Shown one piece after another: positions 1 to 6,805 of a stretch of DNA of 23,329 nt. Source of the stretch: DATLYB01 sp964502525 (GTDB lineage Bacteria > Bacteroidota > Bacteroidia > Chitinophagales > CAIOSU01); NCBI GenBank assembly GCA_964502525.1, contig CAZCXH010000069.1, positions 1 to 23,329 of the forward strand, given 5' to 3'. Position 1 is the stretch's first letter; the number at the start of each line of letters is the position of its first letter. The position numbers were made by a program, and so were the translations under genes. Below the pieces are notes generated by a model, which saw only the letters and a program-made list of their open reading frames with translations, was not told the origin of the DNA and searched no databases.

Positions 1-2
1 CT

Positions 3-440
3 GATGGCAGCTATGCTTTTGTTTCACTGTATGATACAAAAGAAGTAGCCCGGATTGATATTCAGACAAAGGCGGTGACCAAAATTCCCCTGCCGTCAGG
101 AGCACAGGGACCAATTCAACTCTATCCTACCCCTGACAGCCGGCTGCTTTACGTGTGTGACCAGGGTGGATTAAGCGGGCGCCCCACAAACAACAAAGTG
201 TATGTGATTGATATTGCCACGTCCGCGGTTATAAACACCATCACCACCGGCAATAAAACTCATGGCGTGGTGGTGGACAAAGAAGGTAAAAAGGCTTATG
301 TAACCAACAGCGATGACAATACCGTCTCCGTCATTGATATATCTTCTCAGAGCGTGGTGGCGACCATTGGCGTTGGCAATGCTCCCAACGGCATCTCCTG
401 CTGGCATGCACAGGGTGATTCTTATGGAGGGATGCCATAA
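3..440 (+). CDS. YVTN-type beta-propeller protein, 3' end only
   Basis: The reading frame is open from base 3 and continues upstream of the window, so the N-terminus is missing. The visible part of about 145 residues carries blade-like repeats of the YVTN/NHL kind: short strands with motifs such as VYVIDIATSAVI, AYVTNSDDNTVSVIDI and VVATIGVGNAPNGI, spaced about 40 residues apart. Proteins of this family are usually exported beta-propellers used as binding scaffolds; the ligand cannot be read from the sequence. It ends with TAA and is followed by a hairpin-rich spacer. The GTG at 75 lies inside a continuous frame and is not a likely start. The family call is fairly secure; the specific role is unknown. 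Confidence 0.8.
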   Translation, partial: DGSYAFVSLYDTKEVARIDIQTKAVTKIPLPSGAQGPIQLYPTPDSRLLYVCDQGGLSGRPTNNKVYVIDIATSAVINTITTGNKTHGVVVDKEGKKAYVTNSDDNTVSVIDISSQSVVATIGVGNAPNGISCWHAQGDSYGGMP

Positions 441-484
441 TTGCTCCTTTGTTAAGCTTTCTTTGTCGAGATGCTGTTTAGATG

Positions 485-539
485 TTTACGGTTTACAGTT
501 TATGGTTTAAAAAACAACTGTAAACATATAAACCGTAAA
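485..539. repeat. Imperfect inverted repeat / hairpin
   Basis: Bases 485-500 (TTTACGGTTTACAGTT) can pair with 516-521 (AACTGT) and 530-539 (AAACCGTAAA), leaving a loop of about 15 nt and an 8-nt bulge. An alternative pairing uses GTTTACAGTT against AACTGTAAAC. It lies just after the propeller gene and before the promoter of the next gene. It could act as a terminator, although there is no U-run, or be a copy of a dispersed palindromic repeat. Confidence 0.5.
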
Positions 540-554
540 ACCTCAAAAATTCCC

Positions 555-622
555 TTTGCGAAAATGCAGATGACAGGATGATGTTTCTCATCTATTTCTG
601 TTACTGGTTTATCCTACTTTTC
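555..622 (+). promoter_or_regulatory. Shared double-palindrome promoter, copy A
   Basis: Palindrome 1 is TTGC-GAAAAT-GCA (556-568, centre 562.5). Palindrome 2 is GATGA-TGTTTC-TCATC (577-592, centre 584.5), exactly 22 bp further on. A -7-like TACTTTTC (615-622) follows. There is no TTTG at the -33 position. The start codon of the Crp/Fnr-type gene is at 640. If transcription starts 4-5 nt after the -7 element, palindrome 2 lies near -41.5, the usual class II activator position. The same layout is found at four other genes in the window. That these are Crp/Fnr-family operators is inferred from their geometry. Confidence 0.75.
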
Positions 623-639
623 AAACTTCTTGTGTAAAA

Positions 640-1074
640 ATGAATTCAGCATTATCTTGCTCAGGATGCAAAGCAGTTTCCTGCTTCATTCATCAAAACG
701 GCAGCGAACATTTTTTCGATAAGGCAGATGCTGTGAAGGAAAACATTTCCTTCAGGGCGGGTGAAATGATATTCCGCGAAGGGGAATATGCCAGGGGGTT
801 GCACTTTGTCAAATCCGGCAAGGTGAAGGTGTTTATAAATGATCGCCACGGAAGTGAGCAAATCATCCGCTTTGCCTGCGATGGCGGCATTTTCGGTTGC
901 AGAGGGTTGGGCAAGAAACAGGTTTATCCTGTATCAGCTATTGCCCTCGAAGACTCGCTGCTATGTTTTTTCCCTATGGATAAGATGATGGAGTTGTTCC
1001 GCATGAATCCTTCATTTGCGCTTTCATTTGCGAAGTTTTTTGCCGATGAATTAAAGCGCACGGAATCGAAATAA
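640..1074 (+). CDS. Crp/Fnr-type cyclic-nucleotide-binding-domain protein lacking HTH
   Basis: The 144-residue protein matches the effector half of a Crp/Fnr regulator. It has an N-terminal cysteine cluster (Cys7, Cys10, Cys15), a beta-barrel of the cNMP-binding fold at about 35-120 (FRAGEMIFREGEYARGLHFVKSG is the typical start), and the beginning of the long dimerisation helix at 122-144. It stops there, while family members are about 210-240 residues with a C-terminal winged HTH. Only 105 bp separate its stop from the next start, and they are filled by another promoter, so the HTH is absent rather than frameshifted. The Cys cluster might hold an Fe-S cluster or react with oxidants, as in some Fnr-like proteins (inference). 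It has its own shared-type promoter. It may modulate a full-length partner by heterodimerisation, or be a decayed regulator. Confidence 0.85.
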   Translation: MNSALSCSGCKAVSCFIHQNGSEHFFDKADAVKENISFRAGEMIFREGEYARGLHFVKSGKVKVFINDRHGSEQIIRFACDGGIFGCRGLGKKQVYPVSAIALEDSLLCFFPMDKMMELFRMNPSFALSFAKFFADELKRTESK

Positions 1075-1087
1075 CTGGGCATAATGT

Positions 1088-1154
1088 CTTGCAAAAATGC
1101 AGGCTTTCGTGTGATAAAGGTCATAACACTTCACACTCGCCTTATTCAAATTTG
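1088..1154 (+). promoter_or_regulatory. Shared double-palindrome promoter, copy B
   Basis: Palindrome 1 is CTTGC-AAAAAT-GCAGG (1088-1103, centre 1095.5). Palindrome 2 is TGA-TAAAGG-TCA (1112-1123, centre 1117.5), again 22 bp apart. The -7-like CAAATTTG (1147-1154) lies at the same distance as in copy A. The start codon of the SPFH gene is at 1180. Between the sites the sequence has diverged from copy A, so the matched positions are those expected of binding sites. Confidence 0.75.
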
Positions 1155-1179
1155 TCGTGTAAATCAAAAATCAATTGCT

Positions 1180-2073
1180 ATGAAAACAACATCGTACCAA
1201 ATGCCACTTGCAAAACCGGTAAGGAATTTATCGGTCATTTCCTGCTTCATCATCCTGTTAGCGATATTCATGATGCCAAGTTGTGTTATTGTTCGTCCCG
1301 GTGAAACCGCGATTAAGACCAAATGGGGAAAATACAGAGGAGAAGCATTAGACCAGGGACTTCATTTCTTTGCGCCTTTTTCCGGAACGGCTATTAAGTT
1401 CAGCACGCGCATTACGGAATATTCCGAAAAGATGCACCTTCCCACCAAAGAAGGTCTTGCTATCAATGCGCAAATAACATTGCTCTACCACATGAAGCCG
1501 GAAGCAGCCCAGCTCATCTACTCCAGGTTCGGAAAAGATTACACCACACCGCTGATAATAAATAACCTGTACGCCATCGTGAGGCAAGCGACCACACAGT
1601 ATTATGCGGCAGAGATAATCACGCAAAGAGAAGCGCTGGAAAAAATCGTCACTGATAATATGACTGCAAGCGTGGAACCATATGGTGTTGTGGTGGACCG
1701 GGCGCTGGTGAAAGACATTCTTCTTCCACCAGACGTGGAGCAGGCTATTGCCAACAAGGTAAAAGCGCAGACGGCTGCCGAGCAAGCTGAATATGAAGTG
1801 CAGAAACAGAGAGTAGAATTGGAATTTAAAATTGAAAAACAGTTAAAAGAGGCGGATTTGGCTATTGCGACACAAAAGAAGGAAGCGGAACGGCTGCAAA
1901 TAGAAGCAGAAGCGGTAAAAAAGGCTCAGAGTACGATTAATGAATCAATTACCGACAAGACTCTTGAATACAAAAGCCTCGAGGTGACGAAAGGATTAAT
2001 TACATCACCCAACTCCAAGGTATTTATTACGAATGGAACGTCCCCTTTGCTGCTAAGTAATATTGGAGATTAA
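1180..2073 (+). CDS. SPFH/prohibitin-like membrane protein
   Basis: The product is 297 residues. A single hydrophobic segment at about 17-37 is followed by an SPFH (stomatin/prohibitin/flotillin/HflC) domain at about 38-215, with features such as VRPGETAIKTKWGKY and the conserved NNLYAIVRQ...YYAAEIITQREALEKIV region. A charged, Ala/Glu/Lys/Gln-rich coiled coil covers about 205-275. Such proteins oligomerise into ring or cage scaffolds on the inner membrane and often work with proteases or organise lipid domains. The frame is open from 1084, but that stretch would run through the copy B promoter, so ATG 1180 is chosen. Cys35 in MMPSC is a weak lipobox candidate. The exact partner is unknown. 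Confidence 0.85.
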   Translation: MKTTSYQMPLAKPVRNLSVISCFIILLAIFMMPSCVIVRPGETAIKTKWGKYRGEALDQGLHFFAPFSGTAIKFSTRITEYSEKMHLPTKEGLAINAQITLLYHMKPEAAQLIYSRFGKDYTTPLIINNLYAIVRQATTQYYAAEIITQREALEKIVTDNMTASVEPYGVVVDRALVKDILLPPDVEQAIANKVKAQTAAEQAEYEVQKQRVELEFKIEKQLKEADLAIATQKKEAERLQIEAEAVKKAQSTINESITDKTLEYKSLEVTKGLITSPNSKVFITNGTSPLLLSNIGD

Positions 2074-2128
2074 AATGCACTTTGATAAAAATATGTGAGG
2101 GAAAATAAACGAAATGACAAATAATAGA

Positions 2129-2229
2129 GGGGCTGGCTAAAATAGTTTATCATAATTCGAAGCATAGCGGTTCTCTGAAAATCTAACAGATTTCCGCGCT
2201 CCATCGAAGATTTTCTATTAGTCAGCCCC
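2129..2229. repeat. About 100-bp imperfect palindrome (MITE-like or structured RNA)
   Basis: The ends GGGGCTGGCTAAAATAG (2129-2145) and CTATTAGTCAGCCCC (2215-2229) are near-complementary. Inside, TTCGA...GCGG pairs with CCGC...TCGAA, and AAATCT-AAC-AGATTT (2179-2193) forms a perfect 6-bp core hairpin. The whole block could fold into one long stem. There is no open frame. It lies between the SPFH stop and promoter copy C. It could be a short non-autonomous element (IS1595-type ends also start GGGGCTG, from memory), a terminator, or a structured RNA. No flanking duplication is evident. Confidence 0.5.
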
Positions 2230-2250
2230 CACCATCTTAGAGCATTCCCC

Positions 2251-2317
2251 CTTGCGAAAATGCAAGACCCTAACTGAGATTTGTCATTCTCCGCCCTTCA
2301 TGATAATTCTATTTTTA
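2251..2317 (+). promoter_or_regulatory. Shared double-palindrome promoter, copy C
   Basis: Palindrome 1 is perfect here: CTTGC-GAAAAT-GCAAG (2251-2266, centre 2258.5). Palindrome 2 is TGA-GATTTG-TCA (2275-2286, centre 2280.5), 22 bp downstream. The -7-like TATTTTTA (2310-2317) follows, and the start codon is at 2332. This promoter would drive the small orphan gene, the glycosyltransferase, the GH57 enzyme and probably the YceI-like gene. Confidence 0.78.
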
Positions 2318-2331
2318 TTAAAAATTTTATT

Positions 2332-2574
2332 ATGAAACATTCAGTCCAGGAGTTCCCATCAGGCATCCAATCGTACCTCAGGAGTTGCAGTTGTTCCGGT
2401 TATCATCTGATTGGATTTAATGAAGAAAAAGATAGTAGCGGTAATATCTGCTACAACGTGCATATTGTGGTGGATGACCAATACAGCCATCTGAGGTTTA
2501 ACGGAGCCGGGGAATTGACGAGCGAAGTGAAAGAGCCGCTTTTTTCGGAAGGTTATTACGAGCACTACTATTGA
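2332..2574 (+). CDS. Small protein of unknown function (80 aa)
   Basis: This is a short soluble protein of 80 residues with no signal peptide or membrane segment. It contains a Cys-Ser-Cys-Ser stretch near residue 20, an alternating strand region (YHLIGF, YNVHIVV, YSHLRF) and an acidic, tyrosine-rich C-terminus ending EGYYEHYY. I do not recognise the family. The frame also offers a TTG at 2281, but that codon lies inside palindrome 2 of promoter C, so ATG 2332 is preferred. The gene is first in the operon and lies 7 bp before the glycosyltransferase start, which suggests co-translation. Confidence 0.65.
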   Translation: MKHSVQEFPSGIQSYLRSCSCSGYHLIGFNEEKDSSGNICYNVHIVVDDQYSHLRFNGAGELTSEVKEPLFSEGYYEHYY

Positions 2575-2581
2575 TTGAAAA

Positions 2582-4069
2582 ATGAACACCAGGCGAAAGA
2601 AAACGGTGGTAAAGAAGGCATCTGTCAAACCAATACCGGGCGGGGAGGAAGCGAAGCCATCGAGAAAAAAAGTAGAGAGGAGATCTGCGAAAAGAACTCC
2701 GGTTAATGAAGAAAAGAAATCTGTATCTGGCAGGAGAAGTGGGAGCATATTTCAGATTCTTCCACAACATCAATTGTTTCATAATAGCAATAAAATCAGC
2801 GTTCTGATGTTCGGCTGGGAATTTCCTCCGCATATTTCCGGTGGCTTAGGCACTGCTTGTTACGGGCTAACCTACGGTTTGACGCATCATGGCGTGAAAG
2901 TTCTGTTCGTTTTGCCTAAGGTATTCGGTGACGAAGGCAGAGGCGATATAAGGTTCATCAGTGCCGGAGAAATGTATCCGGGTGCTATGGAAGGCAGTCT
3001 CGAAATGCTGAGTAAAATGACTTTCATCGGAATCGAGTCTGCCCTTTCGCCCTACATATCTGCCGAAGAATATGAGCTGCAACATTTGCATCATGCGTCC
3101 CGCACGGCATCCGGGCAAGCCGGGCAGTTCAGATTCTCCGGAACTTACGGCTGGAACCTGATACAGGAAGTGTTCCGGTATGGGATGGTTGCCGGCAGCA
3201 TCGCCCGAAAATTTCAATTCGACATCATACATGCGCATGACTGGCTTACCTACCCTGCTGGAATCATAGCAAAAAAAGTGAGCGGCAAGCCGCTGGTCGT
3301 TCATGTTCATGCGACTGAGTTCGACCGCTCGGGAGAGAACATCAACCAGGACGTGTATGACATCGAAAAAATGGGAATGGAGGCTGCTGACAAGGTTATT
3401 GCGGTCAGTGAATTTACGAAGGGCATCGTCACCGGCAGATACGGGATTCCTCACGACAAGGTGGTCGCTGTTCACAATGCCGTTATTCCGAAGCCTTGCC
3501 TTCCGAAAGAAAAAATCAGAAAATACCCCGGTGACAGGATAGTCACTTTCCTCGGCAGGGTGACGTTTCAGAAAGGACCTGATTATTTCGTGGAGGTAGC
3601 CCGTAAAATTTTGAAGCGCGACAAAAACGTGCGCTTCGTCATGGCGGGGGATGGCGACATGCTCAGGCAGATGATACGGAGAGTGGCGCACCTGAAAATG
3701 GGAACGCGCTTCCATTTCACCGGATTTCTGAAAGGAGCCGAGGTGGACGAGATGTTCGCTTTGAGTGATGTGTATGTGATGCCCTCGGTCTCCGAGCCGT
3801 TCGGCATTGCCCCGCTGGAAGCCATCCGCTGGGAAGTGCCTGCGGTGATATCAAAGCAGTCAGGGGTGGCTGAGGTGCTGCATCACGCGGTAAAGGTTGA
3901 TTTCTGGGATACTGACAAGGTTGCTGATGCCGTCTATGCCTTGCTGAACTATGAGCCGCTTTCAAAGAAAATTATCGAAGGGGGAAAAGCAGAGGTGGAG
4001 AACCTCACGTGGGAAAAGCAGGCTTACAAAGTGAAATTGATCTATGAATCATTATTAAACCGAAATTAA
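2582..4069 (+). CDS. Glycogen/starch-synthase-like glycosyltransferase (GT4/GT5)
   Basis: The 495-residue product has a GT-B fold. The N-terminal Rossmann half carries FGWEFPPHISGGLG (GGLG at 87-90), the glycogen-synthase-like nucleotide-sugar loop, and HAHDW at 217-221. The C-terminal half has GRVTFQKG (Arg326, Lys331, phosphate binding) and SEPFGIAPLEA (Glu405-x7-Glu413). It probably makes an alpha-glucan from ADP- or UDP-glucose in the cytoplasm. It is directly followed by a GH57 enzyme, a pairing common in alpha-glucan metabolism. The first 55 residues are an unusual Lys/Arg-rich, likely disordered extension (several KK, RR and KKVERR clusters) that the core enzyme does not need. The family is certain; the strict glycogen synthase role is inferred. 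Confidence 0.85.
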   Translation: MNTRRKKTVVKKASVKPIPGGEEAKPSRKKVERRSAKRTPVNEEKKSVSGRRSGSIFQILPQHQLFHNSNKISVLMFGWEFPPHISGGLGTACYGLTYGLTHHGVKVLFVLPKVFGDEGRGDIRFISAGEMYPGAMEGSLEMLSKMTFIGIESALSPYISAEEYELQHLHHASRTASGQAGQFRFSGTYGWNLIQEVFRYGMVAGSIARKFQFDIIHAHDWLTYPAGIIAKKVSGKPLVVHVHATEFDRSGENINQDVYDIEKMGMEAADKVIAVSEFTKGIVTGRYGIPHDKVVAVHNAVIPKPCLPKEKIRKYPGDRIVTFLGRVTFQKGPDYFVEVARKILKRDKNVRFVMAGDGDMLRQMIRRVAHLKMGTRFHFTGFLKGAEVDEMFALSDVYVMPSVSEPFGIAPLEAIRWEVPAVISKQSGVAEVLHHAVKVDFWDTDKVADAVYALLNYEPLSKKIIEGGKAEVENLTWEKQAYKVKLIYESLLNRN

Positions 4070-4079
4070 TAAATACGCC

Positions 4080-5360
4080 ATGAGAAACATCTGCTTCTAC
4101 TTTCAGGTGCATCAGCCCTTCAGGCTGCGCAGCTACCGCTTCTTCGATATTCAAAGGAGCCATGACTATTTTGACGAGCATAAGAACCGCACCATCATGC
4201 GGAAGGTAGCCGAAAAGTGCTATTTGCCGACCAACCGCATCTTATTGGAGCTTATTCGCAAGTATGAGGGAGACTTCAAGGTCAGCTTTTCTATTTCAGG
4301 AATTGCGTTAGAGCAATTTGAATTGTACGCTCCTGAGGTGCTTGACAGTTTTCAGTCATTGGCGGAAACGGGATGCGTGGAGTTCCTGGCGGAAACCTAT
4401 GCTCATTCTTTGTCTGCATTGAAAAGCAGCGATGAATTTTCGCGCCAGGTGAAGGAGCACGGCAAAAAGATAAAAAGCGTGTTCGGATTGAAGCCCTCTG
4501 TTTTCCGCAATACCGAACTGATTTACTCCAACCATATCGGGAACATGGTTTCTGAAATGGGCTTTAAGGCAATGCTCTCTGAAGGCGCAGCGCATATCCT
4601 CGGCTGGCGCAGTCCCAATTTTTTGTATTGTAATGCACAAAATCCGCGGCTGAAACTGCTTTTGAAAAACTACCAGCTCAGTGATGACATCGCGTTCCGC
4701 TTCTCTCAGAAAAGCTGGAACGGCTGGCCCCTGACGGCTGACAAGTATGTCCATTGGCTCAATGCAATTCCTGAGAGCGATGAAATTATCAATCTGTTTA
4801 TGGACTATGAAACTTTCGGGGAGCATCAATGGGAGGACACCGGCATCTTTGAATTTCTGAAAGCCCTGCCCGGAAAAGTTTTCAATAACTCGCCTTATGC
4901 CTTCGTCACGCCCAGCGAAGCGGTCGAATCCTTAACGCCAGTAGCTTCGTTGGATATTCCCTATCCGGTTTCGTGGGCGGATATGGAGCGCGACCTGTCA
5001 GCCTGGCTTTCCAACGAGCTGCAGCATGACGCGTTCGACAGCCTGTATGAATTGGAAGAAAAGGTGATGCAAAGCGGTGATGAGCAAATAGCGCAGGATT
5101 GGCTGCGCCTGCAAACATCCGATAACTTGTATTACATGTGCACCAAATATTTTTCAGACGGTGACGTACACAAGTATTTCAATCCCTATGATTCTCCTTA
5201 TGACGCGTACATCAACTTTATGAATGTGCTTTGTGATTTTCAGAAACGATTGGAAGTTCCTTTCAGAAGAAATCGTGTCGGAAGAATCAGAGGTAGAAAA
5301 GTTCGCGGGTTGCCGCAGGCTGTTCCTGTTAAAGAGCTAAATACATTATTAGCGGTTTGA
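4080..5360 (+). CDS. Glycoside hydrolase family 57 (alpha-amylase / glucan-branching or transferring type)
   Basis: The product is 426 residues and matches GH57 from its first strand: CFYFQVHQPFRLR (residues 5-17) is the conserved start, with the VHQPFR histidine. The likely nucleophile is Glu146 in VFRNTELIYSN, and the likely acid/base is Asp242 in LFMDYETFGEHQ; both sit in the usual GH57 context. There is no signal peptide, so it acts on intracellular alpha-glucan. It lies 10 bp after the glycosyltransferase, forming a synthesis/remodelling pair. Whether it hydrolyses, branches or transfers glucan chains cannot be decided from sequence. The C-terminus is basic (RRNRVGRIRGRKVRG), echoing the basic N-terminus of its neighbour. 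Confidence 0.9.
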   Translation: MRNICFYFQVHQPFRLRSYRFFDIQRSHDYFDEHKNRTIMRKVAEKCYLPTNRILLELIRKYEGDFKVSFSISGIALEQFELYAPEVLDSFQSLAETGCVEFLAETYAHSLSALKSSDEFSRQVKEHGKKIKSVFGLKPSVFRNTELIYSNHIGNMVSEMGFKAMLSEGAAHILGWRSPNFLYCNAQNPRLKLLLKNYQLSDDIAFRFSQKSWNGWPLTADKYVHWLNAIPESDEIINLFMDYETFGEHQWEDTGIFEFLKALPGKVFNNSPYAFVTPSEAVESLTPVASLDIPYPVSWADMERDLSAWLSNELQHDAFDSLYELEEKVMQSGDEQIAQDWLRLQTSDNLYYMCTKYFSDGDVHKYFNPYDSPYDAYINFMNVLCDFQKRLEVPFRRNRVGRIRGRKVRGLPQAVPVKELNTLLAV

Positions 5361-5390
5361 TTTATTATGGAACCTTAAACACATAATAAA

Positions 5391-5930
5391 ATGAAAAAGA
5401 TACTGCTATTCTCTGTTTGCCTGTTCGCTCTGCATATTGTTTCTGCACAGTCTGTTTACAGAACCTATGCAGGTCATCTCTATGTAACCGGCAAATACAA
5501 AGGTGTCCCGCTGGAAGCCCAAAGTCATGGAATGGACATACTGCTCAACTATGAAACAGCGGAAATCGAAATTCACCTTGACCTGAAATCGCTCATCTTC
5601 AATAACGATTCACTGCGCCAAGTCTTTCTGAGCGGATCAGACCAGATTGCTTTCTTTAAAGGCAAGATGCGGATACCTTACGTTAACACGGAAGGTCATC
5701 CCAAGCAAAAATTTCCGGTTGATGGAACCCTGACCATCAATGATATCACCCGCCCTTTTACTTTTAAAGCTGAATTGCTGCATATCGAAGGAAAGCAACT
5801 CGCCTGTCAACTCTCAGCGGAATTTGTTTTCAGCTTGAGTACTTTCTTTCCCGAGATGCTGAATCAGGGCTTTGATGACCACGTTCACATAAAATTCTTT
5901 GAAATCGTTTTAGGGCGTGTTAATGAATGA
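5391..5930 (+). CDS. Secreted YceI-like lipocalin-fold protein
   Basis: The 179-residue product starts with a clear signal peptide (MKKILLFSVCLFALHIVSAQ, cleavage near residue 19). The rest resembles the YceI family: alternating beta strands, a central KGKMRIPYVNTEG segment and the typical FPVDGTLTINDITRPFTF strand pair at about 112-130. YceI proteins are periplasmic beta-barrels that bind long isoprenoid-like lipids. Start ATG 5391 lies 30 bp after the GH57 stop with no shared-type promoter of its own, so it is probably the last gene of the copy C operon. The similarity is moderate and the ligand is unknown. Confidence 0.7.
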   Translation: MKKILLFSVCLFALHIVSAQSVYRTYAGHLYVTGKYKGVPLEAQSHGMDILLNYETAEIEIHLDLKSLIFNNDSLRQVFLSGSDQIAFFKGKMRIPYVNTEGHPKQKFPVDGTLTINDITRPFTFKAELLHIEGKQLACQLSAEFVFSLSTFFPEMLNQGFDDHVHIKFFEIVLGRVNE

Positions 5931-5956
5931 CGCAAGACAAATTTGCTATTCCTCCC

Positions 5957-6023
5957 TTTGCGAAAATGCAGATGAGAGGATGATGTTTCTCATCTATTCC
6001 TGTGCCGGTTCATCCTACTTTTC
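5957..6023 (+). promoter_or_regulatory. Shared double-palindrome promoter, copy D
   Basis: This copy is nearly identical to copy A: 48 of 50 bases match between 5953-6002 and 551-600. Palindrome 1 is TTGC-GAAAAT-GCA (5958-5970, centre 5964.5). Palindrome 2 is GATGA-TGTTTC-TCATC (5979-5994, centre 5986.5). The -7-like element is TACTTTTC (6016-6023). The start codon of the first gene is at 6048. It probably drives the eleven-gene run to 11127. Confidence 0.78.
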
Positions 6024-6047
6024 AAGTACGAAATCAAAACCGCAGTT

Positions 6048-6278
6048 ATGAAAGTCCTGAAGCAAAACCTCGGTTTGGATAATCACAGGAGTTTAACCTT
6101 AGAGGAAATGAGGACTATTTGCGATGCATTGTTCGTTTGCGGCTTTATTCCTAGAAGTGAATATTATCCGCTCATCTATCAGATTCACATTTTGAAAAAG
6201 ATGGGAAGGAAAGAAATCTTCCGTCCGATGATGCGGATCGCAAAAGTCAGCCAAAGAACAGAGTTTGTAACCGCATGA
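6048..6278 (+). CDS. Small protein of unknown function (76 aa)
   Basis: This soluble protein of 76 residues is rich in basic and hydrophobic residues and probably helical (LTLEEMRTICDAL, YYPLIYQIHILKKMG, two Cys at 25 and 31). I recognise no family. It is the first gene after promoter copy D, and its TGA overlaps the ATG of the SRPBCC gene by 4 bp (ATGA), which points to translational coupling. As with the orphan at 2332, a small unknown gene sits directly behind the shared promoter. Confidence 0.65.
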   Translation: MKVLKQNLGLDNHRSLTLEEMRTICDALFVCGFIPRSEYYPLIYQIHILKKMGRKEIFRPMMRIAKVSQRTEFVTA

Positions 6279-6805
6279 AAACAGTCCAAAAAACCATCCT
6301 CATCCGTGCTTCGCCTGAAAAAGTATTTGAATTCATGGATGACGTCCGCAACATGGGCATGCACATGTCCAGAGACTCCAGAGCAATGATGGGAAGCCAT
6401 CTCGATTTGGAGATGCTTTCAGAGAATACATCGGGACCCGGAGCATCCTATCGCTGGAAAGGAAAAGTGATGGGGATGACCATTGATTTTACAATGGTTG
6501 TTACCAAATGGATAAAGGATATTGAAAGAGTTTGGGAGACCATTGGTGAGCCGAAGGTCATCGTCATTGGTAAATACAGCATGTTCCTGAAACTCGCACC
6601 CGCTGATGGCAGCACGATGACGACTTTAGGCATCAGCTACGAAAAACCAAAAGATTTTTTTGGTAAAGTGCTCGAATTCTTTTTAGGCAAATGGTATTGC
6701 AACTGGTGTTTGAATAATATGCTGCATGATGCTCAAAGCCGAGTTGAGCTGAATAGTCAATCACAACAAGCGCATTCCTTGATATTAAAAAAAACTGTTC
6801 CGTGA
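6275..6805 (+). CDS. SRPBCC (START-like) domain protein
   Basis: This protein of 176 residues has the start of a polyketide-cyclase/CoxG-like SRPBCC fold: KTILIRASPEKVFEFMDDVRN, then SYRWKGKVMGMTIDFTMVVTKW, IERVWETIGEPK and a C-terminal helix around GKVLEFFLGKWYCNWCLNNML. SRPBCC proteins form a deep hydrophobic pocket for lipids or other ligands. There is no signal peptide. It overlaps the preceding gene (ATGA) and the following gene (GTGA) by 4 bp each. The ligand is unknown. Confidence 0.78.
   Translation: MKTVQKTILIRASPEKVFEFMDDVRNMGMHMSRDSRAMMGSHLDLEMLSENTSGPGASYRWKGKVMGMTIDFTMVVTKWIKDIERVWETIGEPKVIVIGKYSMFLKLAPADGSTMTTLGISYEKPKDFFGKVLEFFLGKWYCNWCLNNMLHDAQSRVELNSQSQQAHSLILKKTVP

Noticed and set aside
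1084..1179. N-terminal extension of the SPFH protein
   Set aside because: The extension would translate through the two palindromes and the -7 element of promoter B; ATG 1180 gives a normal membrane anchor.
1075..1179. Frameshifted HTH remnant of the Crp/Fnr protein
   Set aside because: An HTH needs about 200 bp; only 105 bp are available and they are occupied by a promoter matching four others.
2867..3715. Long antisense open frame (282 codons) opposite the glycosyltransferase
   Set aside because: The plus strand encodes a clear GT-B enzyme with all motifs; the antisense product has no recognisable domain.
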